Shown here: piece by piece, positions 24,653 to 33,117 of the stretch
Layout: every line of letters begins with the position of its first letter
Position numbering within the stretch: the first letter of the stretch is position 1
The notes under the pieces: model-generated
Seen by the model: the letters and a program-made list of their open reading frames with translations, nothing else
Database searches by the model: none
What the model was told of the DNA's origin: nothing
Program-made: the position numbers and the translations under genes
Origin: Zhaonella formicivorans
GTDB lineage: Bacteria; Bacillota; DUOV01; Zhaonellaceae
Direction: 5' to 3'
Length of the DNA: 64,000 bases
Assembly: GCF_004353525.1 (NCBI RefSeq)
Contig: NZ_CP085524.1
Location: forward strand, 1,460,142 to 1,524,141

Positions 24653-25123
24653 ATGTCAAACGGGAAATTAGTGAGCAAAGCAGTTATGCTAGGTATAGCA
24701 GGTGCACTGGGACTGGCGCTGTTTTACCTGGGGCTGGTTTCCCTTTTTTCCAGGTCAATTTCCCATGCTTTCGAACTATTGCAGGTTGACCGCTTCTATG
24801 TTGGCGCTGTTGCTTTGGGGTTCGGCATCCAGCTTGGGATGCATAATTTGCATAAATCCTTGCTCAAGCAATGCAAAGACAAAGCATCAACTGCAGCCAC
24901 GGTGGCAGGAACAGGAACGTCCACTGCTTCCATGGTGGCCTGCTGCGTCCATCACGTGGCCGATTTCGCCCCGCTGATTGCCGGTTCGGGGGTTGCCATT
25001 TTCTTCAACGATTATAAATACCAGCTGATGACTATGGGAATTATTGTTAACTTAATCGGTATTGCTATCTCCGTCAATGCTTTACGCAAGCATTACAAAG
25101 CCCATTTGGCCCCCTCCAGCTAA
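24653..25123 (+). CDS. Membrane protein with CCxHH motif
   Basis: The 156-residue protein has four membrane helices. Between the second and third lies a Thr/Ala-rich stretch ending in MVACCVHHVADFAPLIAGSG. The paired Cys and His (CCVHH) inside a helix resemble the cysteine pairs of MerT/MerF-like metal-uptake proteins. No full match to those families is evident. GGAGGTAGAGAAC precedes ATG 24653. It is divergent from the DUF2933 gene with a shared 155-bp promoter region, so co-regulation is likely. A membrane metal-transfer role is inference. Confidence 0.75.
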   Translation: MSNGKLVSKAVMLGIAGALGLALFYLGLVSLFSRSISHAFELLQVDRFYVGAVALGFGIQLGMHNLHKSLLKQCKDKASTAATVAGTGTSTASMVACCVHHVADFAPLIAGSGVAIFFNDYKYQLMTMGIIVNLIGIAISVNALRKHYKAHLAPSS

Positions 25124-25257
25124 TTGCCCGTTACCAGAGCCCTGTCAGCAAATTTGGCTGGGTAAGTAGTGACTCAAGCCAGGTTCGCCTAACCTTATAA
25201 AGTAAATTCACCGTTCTGCAAATTATAATTGGGGCGGCATTTTGAGCAGGGTAAGAC

Positions 25258-25296
25258 AAAAATAAAAGGCGATGAATTGCATAAATATTCATCACC
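25258..25296 (-). terminator. Terminator of RNase P RNA
   Basis: GGCGATGAAT (25268-25277) pairs with ATTCATCACC (25287-25296). On minus the stem is followed by TTTTATTTTTG. It closely resembles the terminator at 8237-8281. Confidence 0.7.
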
Positions 25297-25314
25297 ATGC
25301 ATAAAGGGCAGTTG

Positions 25315-25672
25315 ACCAAACCTATAAGCCGAGTTTTGTCTTGGATGATCATCTATCTAGGGTGTTAGTTGCCTAACACCTCCAGCGACCTAACCCGGAA
25401 ACGAGACGGGCAGCCTCATTGTTCCCCTATTTGGTCTTGCTCCGGGTGGGGTTTACCCAGCCTGTCAGTCGCCTAACAGCTGGTGAGCTCTTACCTCACC
25501 TTTTCACCATTGCCTGGCGTTTAGTTATGCTAAACACTGGGCCGTTTTTTTCTGTGGCACTTTCCGTCGAGTCGCCTCGCCTGGACGTTATCCAGCACCC
25601 TGCCCTACGGAGCTCGGACTTTCCTCAGAGCGTTAACCCTGCGATCACCCGGTTTACTCAAACTGCCCTTTA
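25315..25672 (-). ncRNA. rnpB: RNase P RNA, bacterial class A
   Basis: The catalytic RNA that trims tRNA 5' ends. On the minus strand the universal core is plain: GAGGAAAGTCCGAGCTC near the 5' end, then GGGCAGGGTGCTGG, GGCGACTCGACGGAAAGTGCC, and the 3' part with AAACTCGGCTTATAGGTTT. Length of about 358 nt and the end pairing fit class A. Ends are given to within a few bases. A terminator follows at 25258-25296. Confidence 0.93.
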
Positions 25673-25833
25673 TAATCATATTGAGAATTTATCATATCAT
25701 GCTTTGCAAAAGAAGTCAAAACAAACCAAGCTGGGAATTAATGTTACCGGCTAAATAATTTCTTACAGCAGTAACCTCTGGCACCAAGATTAATAGTATA
25801 TTAGCAAGCTTGAGCAAAAGAGGTGACCACAAC

Positions 25834-26475
25834 ATGCGCCAAGTTTTTTTAGTTAGCCTTTTTCTGACTGTCCTTATTTTCCCTGCACTTCTCTACATTA
25901 AAAATCCCAGTTATTGGCTGAAACCGGTGATGGCAAAAAACCTTTTCTATGATCTGGCCTTCGGCGGCGGGAAATCCTCCCTATCTAAAACCACTGCGGT
26001 ACTGGGACTGATGACAGCCCTAACGGTTCTGCTGGCCGGCTCAGTTCTTTACCTGCCGGTTGCAGGCTATTTTCTCAGCCATTTTGCTACCTTGTTTGTT
26101 GCCGCAGCAGTTGCTATATCGCTGCGAGGAGGTTTTTTTGTCATCCTGGCATCTTCTTTGCTGCTGTTATCCTTGTTTCCCAAGCAGGCCCCGGTACTCT
26201 TTTTCCTCGACGGACCCCTGGGGTACGTCATCGGCTGGGGCATCGCCACCGCAAAAAGCCGCTGGCAAACGCTGCTCCTGGCCGCTGCCGGCTTATGTGC
26301 GGGAGTAGTTATCCTAAGCTATATAATCGGGATTCCTACTTTTACCGGAGTAACCCGGGGGCTAAGTTTGGAATTGGCCGTTATGGCCATAGCAGCCTAT
26401 GCCTTGATTTATGCTTGGGCTTGGATTACGTTAATCGCTGACTTTTTCCAATTTTTAAAACGCATTTTGACATAG
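25834..26475 (+). CDS. Polytopic membrane protein, unknown function
   Basis: The 213-residue protein has about six membrane segments and very few charged residues between them. The layout recalls substrate-binding S components of ECF transporters, but I see no signature that allows assignment. ATG 25834 is preceded by AGAGGTGA at 7 bp; a longer frame to 25810 lacks one. It is a lone plus-strand gene between rnpB and the AOR operon with its own terminator. Confidence 0.7.
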   Translation: MRQVFLVSLFLTVLIFPALLYIKNPSYWLKPVMAKNLFYDLAFGGGKSSLSKTTAVLGLMTALTVLLAGSVLYLPVAGYFLSHFATLFVAAAVAISLRGGFFVILASSLLLLSLFPKQAPVLFFLDGPLGYVIGWGIATAKSRWQTLLLAAAGLCAGVVILSYIIGIPTFTGVTRGLSLELAVMAIAAYALIYAWAWITLIADFFQFLKRILT

Positions 26476-26478
26476 AAC

Positions 26479-26503
26479 AGCCGGTAAAACCGGTTGTTTT
26501 TGT
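26479..26503 (+). terminator. Terminator of the membrane-protein gene
   Basis: GCCGGT and ACCGG(T) form a short GC stem with an AAA loop (about 26480-26495), followed by TGTTTTTGTTT on plus. It lies between convergent genes. Confidence 0.65.
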
Positions 26504-26512
26504 TTCTGACGA

Positions 26513-28423
26513 TCAACTGAACCGGCCGATTGAATTTTCGGGCAAGTCCTTGATCAATTCCTCCAAACCTAACTCTTTCAGCCTTTCGGCTGTGGGAATT
26601 CCGTCCTTAGTCCAACCACCCAAAGCATAATATTCATCCAGCATGGGATCCAGATTAACTGTCAGGCCGCGGTGAATCAGCTTGGCTTCTGCCGGCTCAA
26701 CTTTTTCAATATCCTCGGGGTTGGCATAAATATCCAGCGGCTCGTGCAGCTTCCTATAGGGTAGAGTATCATCCTTGCGGCTGAAGCCATGGCGGACATT
26801 GTACATCCTCTCCAGGTTGACAATCCGCTGGCCTACCCGCAGGACCTCGTCGTCGCTTATCTCATATCCCAGAGCCCGCAGACCATCTGCCAGATCAGGC
26901 GGCAAGATAGCATAGGTTTCAGTAAAAGCAAATTTACAGATGCCGAGGGCATCGGCCAGTGCGTTGCAAGCCTCTGTAAAGCGAGTCATGTTAGCTTTAT
27001 ATTGTTCCGAAGTTACATCCATCAGTTCCGGCCCGCATTCCGGCAAAACTTTGGCTGCTACTTCCGTATTTCCTGTTAAATCAATGGTAGGCAAGGCGTA
27101 CAAATGGTCTGCGCCCCTGTTGCTGGTGGCGTGGCCCAACGCCATAGCCTTCAGAACCCTTCCTTCCTGGCGGGGTATTTCCACACCTTTAACTTGCATA
27201 GCATATGCTTCGCTGCCTCCCTGCAGGCGCTTGCTTGCCTCTCTCACCCCATCGGCCAGCAGTTCTCCTGTACCGCGGCGGTAAGCAATGTCGTTCAACA
27301 GTCCGATGATTGTATCCGCATCTCCCCATTCCAAGGAATAGTTGGAATCGTTCAGCAGCCCTTTTTCGTGGGCCTCCATGGCAAAGGCAATCAAAACCCC
27401 GGCTGAAATTGTATCCAGCCCCAACTCGTTACAGAGCTTATTAGCGTGAATCAACAGTTCCACATTGCTGTTCCAGACGTTTGGACCTAAGGCGTTGGCC
27501 GTTTCATATTCGGGACCTTCATTGGCAGGCGTTTTAAAAGGTCCGTCCGGTACCTCGGTGATACGGGCACAGCGAATCGGGCAGGCATAGCATCCCTGGT
27601 TTTTAACGGTATATTTGGCCACTGCCTCAGCATTCAGTTTATCTCCCATGGGAAATTGGCCCCACCTATGGTTTTTGCTGGGATTGTCGCCGCTTCTATT
27701 CTTAAAGTTCAGGAGAATAACAGTACCCCATTTGGTATAGTTGATGCTTCCGGGATGATCTTTAATCTGGGGTGTCACCCTGCGGACAACTTCCATAAAT
27801 TCAGGAGGGGTTTTGGCTTTTTGGGTGCCTTTGACGACCACAGCCTTAAGGTTTTTCGAACCCATCACCGCTCCCATGCCGGTACGTGCTGCCGCCCGCC
27901 CGTAATCATTGATCACAGCCGCAATCTTCACCAGGTTTTCCCCGGCAGGGCCAATGGAAGCCACCCGGCTGCCGGGGTAAAGGTCCCGTAAAAACTTTTC
28001 GGTTTCTTCGGTAGTTTTTCCCCACAAAACATCGGCAGGACAAAGTTCCAGCTTGTCGTCTTCGATATAAAGGTAAACAGGCTTAGGTGATTTACCCTTA
28101 AAAATTACCAAATCGTAACCGGCTTTGCGGAGTTCCGGGCCGAAAAAACCCGAGCCGTTGGCATAGCCGTAAGCGCCTGTTGCCGGCGACTTGGCGGTTA
28201 CCGTGTAGCGGGCTGAGGAGGGCCAGGGTGTGCCGGTCAGTAGACCCGTGGAGAAGATCAATAAATTTTCCGGGTCAAAAGGCTGCACTTCAGGGCCCAC
28301 ATGATCATATAGAACTTTGGCCGCCAGTCCCCGGCTTCCTAAATATTTTACTAAGTCCTCTCCAGGAGTAGGTTTAATAGCAACGCTCCCCGTTGTTAAA
28401 TCAACCCATGCCGTATTAGCCAT
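26513..28423 (-). CDS. aor: Tungsten-containing aldehyde:ferredoxin oxidoreductase
   Basis: The 636-residue enzyme oxidises aldehydes to acids (or the reverse) with ferredoxin. N-terminal tungstopterin-binding domain: RGLAAKVLYDHVGPEVQPFD, GRAAARTGMGAVMGSKNLKA. The 4Fe-4S cluster is held by CYACPIRC (C-x2-C-x3-C, about 262-269) and a distal Cys in LGICKF. Length is family-typical. GAGGTGA precedes ATG 28423. It is last in a string with a MoaD-like protein and a molybdopterin hydroxylase pair, so the cofactor pathway is shared. A 7-bp-period repeat lies between it and moaD. Confidence 0.95.
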   Translation of the reverse strand: MANTAWVDLTTGSVAIKPTPGEDLVKYLGSRGLAAKVLYDHVGPEVQPFDPENLLIFSTGLLTGTPWPSSARYTVTAKSPATGAYGYANGSGFFGPELRKAGYDLVIFKGKSPKPVYLYIEDDKLELCPADVLWGKTTEETEKFLRDLYPGSRVASIGPAGENLVKIAAVINDYGRAAARTGMGAVMGSKNLKAVVVKGTQKAKTPPEFMEVVRRVTPQIKDHPGSINYTKWGTVILLNFKNRSGDNPSKNHRWGQFPMGDKLNAEAVAKYTVKNQGCYACPIRCARITEVPDGPFKTPANEGPEYETANALGPNVWNSNVELLIHANKLCNELGLDTISAGVLIAFAMEAHEKGLLNDSNYSLEWGDADTIIGLLNDIAYRRGTGELLADGVREASKRLQGGSEAYAMQVKGVEIPRQEGRVLKAMALGHATSNRGADHLYALPTIDLTGNTEVAAKVLPECGPELMDVTSEQYKANMTRFTEACNALADALGICKFAFTETYAILPPDLADGLRALGYEISDDEVLRVGQRIVNLERMYNVRHGFSRKDDTLPYRKLHEPLDIYANPEDIEKVEPAEAKLIHRGLTVNLDPMLDEYYALGGWTKDGIPTAERLKELGLEELIKDLPENSIGRFS

Positions 28424-28479
28424 GATAAATCACCTCTGCTATTTTTTAGTAGTCACAGGCATTTTATTGCAGCTGCGTC

Positions 28480-28562
28480 GTTAGTCGTTAGTTCAAATAT
28501 CCTACAAATATAAAAAGCAGTAATAGAATTCCTAAAACTGGAGACTGATGACCAATGACTGC
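28480..28562 (+). repeat. Heptad-repeat inverted element, site 1
   Basis: The left arm contains GTCGTTA repeated at 7-bp steps (about 28480-28494). The right arm CTGATGACCAATGAC (about 28545-28559) is a degenerate inverted copy. It fills the gap between the AOR and MoaD-like genes. Confidence 0.6.
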
Positions 28563-28563
28563 A

Positions 28564-28827
28564 TCAGCCTCCCGCCATCAGAGTAAAAAATTCCACCCGG
28601 TCACCATCCTGCAGGTAAGTGGTGGACCATTCTTCCCGTGATAATTTCCTGTTATTTAGGCTGATGGCTGCTATGACAGCTACGTCTTTAGAGCGAAACT
28701 GGGGATAATGCTCCTCCAGATGCCGCCACAAATCTTCCACTTTGGCCGGCGCATTTAAATTGATATCCAGCTGCAGCACACCAAGCAGCAATTGAAAGAA
28801 GCCGTAAAAACGCGCCTCTATGCGCAC
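28564..28827 (-). CDS. MoaD/ThiS-like sulfur carrier for pterin cofactor
   Basis: The 87-residue ubiquitin-like protein ends in LMAGG; the terminal GG is the site of activation and thiocarboxylate formation. Typical inner motifs are present: AAISLNNRKL and LQDGDRVEFFTL. It should donate sulfur for the dithiolene of molybdopterin or tungstopterin. The GTG start at 28827 follows GGGGGAGGG; the longer upstream frame (to 28902) reads implausible residues. Its position directly upstream of AOR is common, and a dedicated role in W-cofactor synthesis is plausible. Confidence 0.88.
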   Translation of the reverse strand: MRIEARFYGFFQLLLGVLQLDINLNAPAKVEDLWRHLEEHYPQFRSKDVAVIAAISLNNRKLSREEWSTTYLQDGDRVEFFTLMAGG

Positions 28828-28916
28828 CCAACCCTCCCCCCTTAAACTGAGATCTAAAATAGCGAAGCGGAAAATCCAGCCCCCTGTATTTGGGGCCGGC
28901 ACAGATTATAGTGACG

Positions 28917-31166
28917 TTATTTCCCCAGTGCTTGCAGTATTTTCTCGGGCTTAACCGGCAGATCCTTAAATTCTACGCCCAATGCGTTGCTGACCGCATT
29001 TACCACTGCCGGCGCCGAAGGCACCACGGAACACTCGCCGATGCTTTTAGCCCCGAACGGACCAGGGTCTTCCCCCTCTTCTACCAGAATAACCTTGGTT
29101 TGGGGCATTTCACTGGCAGTAAGCAGGTGGTATTTCTTCAAGGAATTGTTGATGGTCTTTCCGCCGGCATCAAATTCTAAACCTTCCGTCAAGGCGTAAC
29201 CGATGCCCATTTGGATGGCTCCTTCGATCTGTCCTTCAGTAGCCAAGGGGTTAATGGCTCTACCCACATCATGGGCTGCCACGTATCTCAGCACTTTCAC
29301 CCTGCCGGTTTCCGTATCCACTTCCACCTCCGCAAAATGGGCTCCGTAAGAAGCGGGTCCAGCAATGGAAGCATAAGTTTCCGCGCCGATAATTTCCCTC
29401 TGACTTACCTTTTGGGCATTGACAAGCACCTCACAAAGGGTTGCTTTCTGCTCCGGATTTTTTACCGAGTAGACAAAACCATCTTTTAAATCCAGCTCTT
29501 CCGCCGGGACCTGTAAAAGGAGGGAAGCTTCCCTTAAAATTTGTTCCTTCACGTTTTCCGCCACCTTCTGGGCAGCTTTGCCTGAAACAAAAACCCCCCT
29601 GCTGGCATAATCGCCCAAATTCCATGGCACAGCCTCCGTATCCGCTTCCACGCACTCGATGTTTTCGGGATCGATGCCCAAAATTTCGCCGATTATCTGG
29701 GTTTGGACGGTTACCGATCCGTTCCCCATGTCATGGGTACCAGTAAACAGGGTTGCTGTCCCATCCTCATTCATTTTCAGGATTAAAGCCGTTACATCCC
29801 TGTGAGCGCCGAAGCAGCCGTTTCCATGGGAACCTACGGCCATGCCAATGCCCCGCTTGAAACGCCCGTTGTCTTCGCTTAGTTTATAGCCCTCCCATTT
29901 AAAGGCAGCAGCCCCTTTCAACACGCAGTCAATCGGACGCGGGTTGCCGATGGGCTTGCCAAAACGCTGGTCAATGCCGTCGGGTTCTACCAGGTTTTTT
30001 AATTGCAGCTCAACCATGTCCATTTTTAAAGCTTTGGCAATTTTGTTCAGTTGCACCTGCTGGGCGAAAAAGGCCTGAGGCGAACCATAGCCTCGCATAG
30101 CGCCGGCAATGGGTGTATTGGTATAGACCGGAATCCCGGTAAAACGCAGATGCTTGGTCTTGTACACTTTAAATACTTTATGGCTCATGGCCGCTGTAAC
30201 ATTAAGGGCGCTGGTTGCATAAGCACCGGTGTTGATAATAACCTTGAAATCCTGGGCTACTATGGTCCCGTCTTTCTTGACGCCGGTCTTGAGGTAAACC
30301 ACCGCTCCGTGCCTGGTCCTGGTGGAGACCATGGATTCCCTGCGGTTTAACTCCAGCTTTACAGGGCGACCGGTCATTTTAGCAAGCAAAGCCACCACCG
30401 GTTCTATCGTGGCTTCCAGTTTGCCGCCGAAACCTCCGCCAATGGCAGGCCTGATAACCCTCACTTTGTTCATGGGCATTTCCAGGATTTTAGAAAGGAT
30501 AATCCTAAAAGCAAAGGTATTTTGGTTAGGGCTCCAGACAGTTAACTTGCCCCGCCGGTCATAATCTGCAATAGCCACGTGGGTCTCAATGGCGCCATGA
30601 TGGATAGCCGGCACAGTATATCTATCTTCAAAAATCAAATCTGCTTCAGCAAAACCTTCCTCCACATTGCCCGCTTCCGCCTTGATTTCAGCGACCTTAT
30701 TGCCGCCGGGATGAATTTGCGGTGCATCGGCCTGTAACGCTTCCTCCGGATCAAAAACGGCAGGCAGCTCTCCATACTCAACTTCAATTAACCGGATGGC
30801 TTTTTCTGCGGTTTCCAAATCCTCAGCCGCTACTGCCGCCACCCTGTCGCCTACAAAGCGCACCGTATCATCGAAAACATATTCCACTTCCGGAATTTTG
30901 TGCTCGTAAAAACGCATAGCGCTGTTGTAGGGAATACGCGGCGAATTTTTATAAGTAAGCACTGCCTTCACGCCAGGCAAAGCTTCCGCCTTGGAGGTGT
31001 CGATATGCTTGATTTTAGCATGGGCTAACGGGCTGAACAGCAGCTTAGCATACAGCATATGTGGTAATTTCATGTCCGCAGTATATTTCAACTGTCCGGT
31101 TACCTTCAAAGCTGCATCTCTGATGGGACGACCTGCACCTACATAAGTCAATTTTTCCTTACCCAT
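28917..31166 (-). CDS. Xanthine dehydrogenase-family molybdopterin-binding subunit
   Basis: The 749-residue large subunit starts GRPIRDAALKVTGQLKYTAD, the usual opening of this family. It has GGGFGGKLE (cofactor loop), AMRGYGSP (xanthine/aldehyde-oxidoreductase type, not the CoxL AYRCSFR loop) and GAKSIGECS with the catalytic glutamate near the end. It hydroxylates a heterocycle or aldehyde; the substrate is unknown. It overlaps the 2Fe-2S subunit gene by one base (TAATG), so a complex is expected. No FAD subunit gene is present, so electrons presumably leave through the iron-sulfur subunit to a separate partner. Confidence 0.93.
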   Translation of the reverse strand: MGKEKLTYVGAGRPIRDAALKVTGQLKYTADMKLPHMLYAKLLFSPLAHAKIKHIDTSKAEALPGVKAVLTYKNSPRIPYNSAMRFYEHKIPEVEYVFDDTVRFVGDRVAAVAAEDLETAEKAIRLIEVEYGELPAVFDPEEALQADAPQIHPGGNKVAEIKAEAGNVEEGFAEADLIFEDRYTVPAIHHGAIETHVAIADYDRRGKLTVWSPNQNTFAFRIILSKILEMPMNKVRVIRPAIGGGFGGKLEATIEPVVALLAKMTGRPVKLELNRRESMVSTRTRHGAVVYLKTGVKKDGTIVAQDFKVIINTGAYATSALNVTAAMSHKVFKVYKTKHLRFTGIPVYTNTPIAGAMRGYGSPQAFFAQQVQLNKIAKALKMDMVELQLKNLVEPDGIDQRFGKPIGNPRPIDCVLKGAAAFKWEGYKLSEDNGRFKRGIGMAVGSHGNGCFGAHRDVTALILKMNEDGTATLFTGTHDMGNGSVTVQTQIIGEILGIDPENIECVEADTEAVPWNLGDYASRGVFVSGKAAQKVAENVKEQILREASLLLQVPAEELDLKDGFVYSVKNPEQKATLCEVLVNAQKVSQREIIGAETYASIAGPASYGAHFAEVEVDTETGRVKVLRYVAAHDVGRAINPLATEGQIEGAIQMGIGYALTEGLEFDAGGKTINNSLKKYHLLTASEMPQTKVILVEEGEDPGPFGAKSIGECSVVPSAPAVVNAVSNALGVEFKDLPVKPEKILQALGK

Positions 31167-31639
31167 TATGCTTCACCTCTCATCCTGCGGGCTGCCAGTT
31201 CAATGGCATCCATGATTTTGATATAGCCTGTACAGCGGCAAAGATTGTTGTCCAGTGCTTCTGCAATTTCCTGCCTGGTGGGGTTGGGGTTTTTGTCCAG
31301 CAGCGCTTTGGCAGTAATAATCATGCCGGGAGTACAAAAACCGCACTGAACGGCACCTGCTTCCACAAAGGCCTCTTGAATAGGGTGAAGACTTGTCCCT
31401 TGGGCTATCCCTTCTATGGTAACGATTTCTTTCTCTTCAGCCTTGATGGCCAATACCGTACAGGAATTGACCGCCTCCCCGTCTATTAAAACTTTGCATG
31501 CGCCACAATCGCCGGTATTGCAGCCACACTTGCTTCCGGTCAGGTTAAGCACCTCTCTTATTACATAGAGCAGTGTCCAGTTTTTCTTAACTGCCACATC
31601 GTAAATCTTAGCGTTGATTTTAAGCTTTATTTGTTGCAT
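31166..31639 (-). CDS. 2Fe-2S subunit of molybdenum hydroxylase
   Basis: The 157-residue protein has a plant-ferredoxin-type cluster site (SKCGCNTGDCGACKV with a distal Cys in VNSC, about 39-61) and a C-terminal four-helix cluster site (CGFCTPGM and LCRCTGY, about 98-141). This two-cluster layout matches the small subunit of CoxS/XdhC type. It would pass electrons from the large subunit encoded immediately downstream. GGAGGGGCAAGG precedes ATG 31639. It is the first gene of the string 31639 to 26513. Confidence 0.95.
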   Translation of the reverse strand: MQQIKLKINAKIYDVAVKKNWTLLYVIREVLNLTGSKCGCNTGDCGACKVLIDGEAVNSCTVLAIKAEEKEIVTIEGIAQGTSLHPIQEAFVEAGAVQCGFCTPGMIITAKALLDKNPNPTRQEIAEALDNNLCRCTGYIKIMDAIELAARRMRGEA

Positions 31640-31819
31640 CCTTGCCCCTCCTTTGACCTTAACGCCTGCAAGCCTTGCAATAAAAAAATAGGAATACTGC
31701 GAGTAGAATTGCTACCTTAATTCTACCACAGATACTCCTACTTTTGTTGAAAATATGCAAAATTTGTCTTGAATTTTTAACAATGCTAAAAAAATTGTAA
31801 CGACAGATACATAATGCTC

Positions 31820-32164
31820 TTAATCGTACTTTAAAACGCACAAATCACCGGGTTCGGTGCCTGTAGCTTCAATGCTGCCGGCAGGCAATTCTGCAACGCA
31901 GTAAGCTTCTTTGACGACGGGACTCCTTTTAAAGCTTTTTAGCCCGGCAATGGTATACTTAACGCCCCCTGTTTTATCTAAAAACAATACATCGATGGGA
32001 AAGCGCATAAAACAAGTATGGATGGCATTGCATGGTTTAAGCAGCAGGCAGTAACCTTTGGCCAACTCCCTTTTTCCCATCAACCCCAGCAACCTCTTAT
32101 GAAAAGTATCAGCTATTATTACCCGGTCGGCTATGACAGCATTTTTAGAAATATTGAGCAGCAA
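31820..32164 (-). CDS. DUF192 family protein
   Basis: The 114-residue product matches the DUF192 fold: ADTFHKRLLGLMGKREL, then NAIHTCFMRFPIDVLFLDK and a closing ELPAGSIEATGTEPGD. These small beta-barrel proteins have no firmly known function. The start is TTG 32164 at 8 bp from GGGGGGAG, because the frame has a stop just upstream. It follows tadC by 3 bp and is probably transcribed with the Tad locus; whether it takes part in pilus assembly is not known. Confidence 0.85.
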   Translation of the reverse strand: MLLNISKNAVIADRVIIADTFHKRLLGLMGKRELAKGYCLLLKPCNAIHTCFMRFPIDVLFLDKTGGVKYTIAGLKSFKRSPVVKEAYCVAELPAGSIEATGTEPGDLCVLKYD

Positions 32165-32167
32165 GCA

Positions 32168-33085
32168 TTATCTCCCCCCCATTGCGGCAATGAATTGCAA
32201 TACTGCGGGGCCTAAAAGCACTATAAAGATGCAGGGAAAAATAAACAACACCAAAGGCAAGAGCATCTTGACCGGGGCCTTCATGGCCTGTTCTTCAATG
32301 CGCTGGCGGCGCTTTTGCCTGATAGACTGGGACTGCAGCCGCAACATATTGCACATGCTGACTCCCAACTGATCAGCCTGGACTACGGCGCCGATAAAAT
32401 TTGACAAGTCATCTACCTCCAGCCTTTTGGCCAGATCCTTGAGTGCCTCCCTCCGGGGCTTGCCGATCTTAATTTCCTGCAGCACCCTTTTAAATTCTCC
32501 CGCCAGAGTCGTAGAGCTTTTTTCCACTACCTTGGCCAGAGCCGCGTCAAACCCAAGGCCTGCTTCCACGCACACTGTCAACAGGTCCAATACCTCGGGC
32601 AACTCTTTTTCAATAACGCTGCTGCGGGTGACAATTATTTTGCGCAGATAGAGTTTTGGCAAGTAAAAGCCGGCCAAGCCACAGCTAATAGGCAGAATAA
32701 TGTTGGCCCTCATCCCGCTCAAAACTGCCAGCAAATATCCTGCAGCCATGAAACCAAAAGCAATGCATACCTGCAGACCTACAAACTCCTGGACCGTGAA
32801 ATTGCCCGGTTGTCCCGCCAACACCAACTGCCGCTCCAACCCTGACTGCCTAAAAGGCATGAGCCGCGCAATCTTTTGGGCCAGTTGCCCAAACAAAGGG
32901 CGAAGGATCCGCTGGCTGAAGGGAACACTCAGTTCAGCGCTGATGGCATCTTGTGGCTCACCGACTGTTGTTAAATTGCGGAGACGCTCTTTAATATAAA
33001 GCTTCCGCTGGTTTGCAAACTGGTAGAATAAGATGGTAACAACGAAGGTCAAACATGCGCTGGAAACAATGATTATATAAAACAT
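32168..33085 (-). CDS. tadC: Tad pilus inner-membrane platform protein TadC
   Basis: The 305-residue protein has four membrane segments and the T2SS-F domain (about 170-290): LPEVLDLLTVCVEAGLGFDAAL, then FKRVLQEIKIGKPRREALKDLA. It forms, with TadB, the membrane platform on which the ATPase builds the pilus. ATG 33085 follows AAGGTGA; a GTG at 33094 overlaps the ribosome site. It stands 32 bp after tadB in the same direction and closes the Tad gene order. Confidence 0.92.
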   Translation of the reverse strand: MFYIIIVSSACLTFVVTILFYQFANQRKLYIKERLRNLTTVGEPQDAISAELSVPFSQRILRPLFGQLAQKIARLMPFRQSGLERQLVLAGQPGNFTVQEFVGLQVCIAFGFMAAGYLLAVLSGMRANIILPISCGLAGFYLPKLYLRKIIVTRSSVIEKELPEVLDLLTVCVEAGLGFDAALAKVVEKSSTTLAGEFKRVLQEIKIGKPRREALKDLAKRLEVDDLSNFIGAVVQADQLGVSMCNMLRLQSQSIRQKRRQRIEEQAMKAPVKMLLPLVLFIFPCIFIVLLGPAVLQFIAAMGGR

Positions 33086-33117
33086 ACCATTCACCTTAAA
33101 CTTTAAACTTTAATAAT

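Noticed and set aside
25131-25754. Frames over the RNase P RNA
   Set aside because: The region is clearly rnpB on the minus strand; the frames are incidental.
31659-31841. Minus frame of 60 codons between DUF192 and 2Fe-2S genes
   Set aside because: Overlaps the DUF192 end, no ribosome site, no motif.
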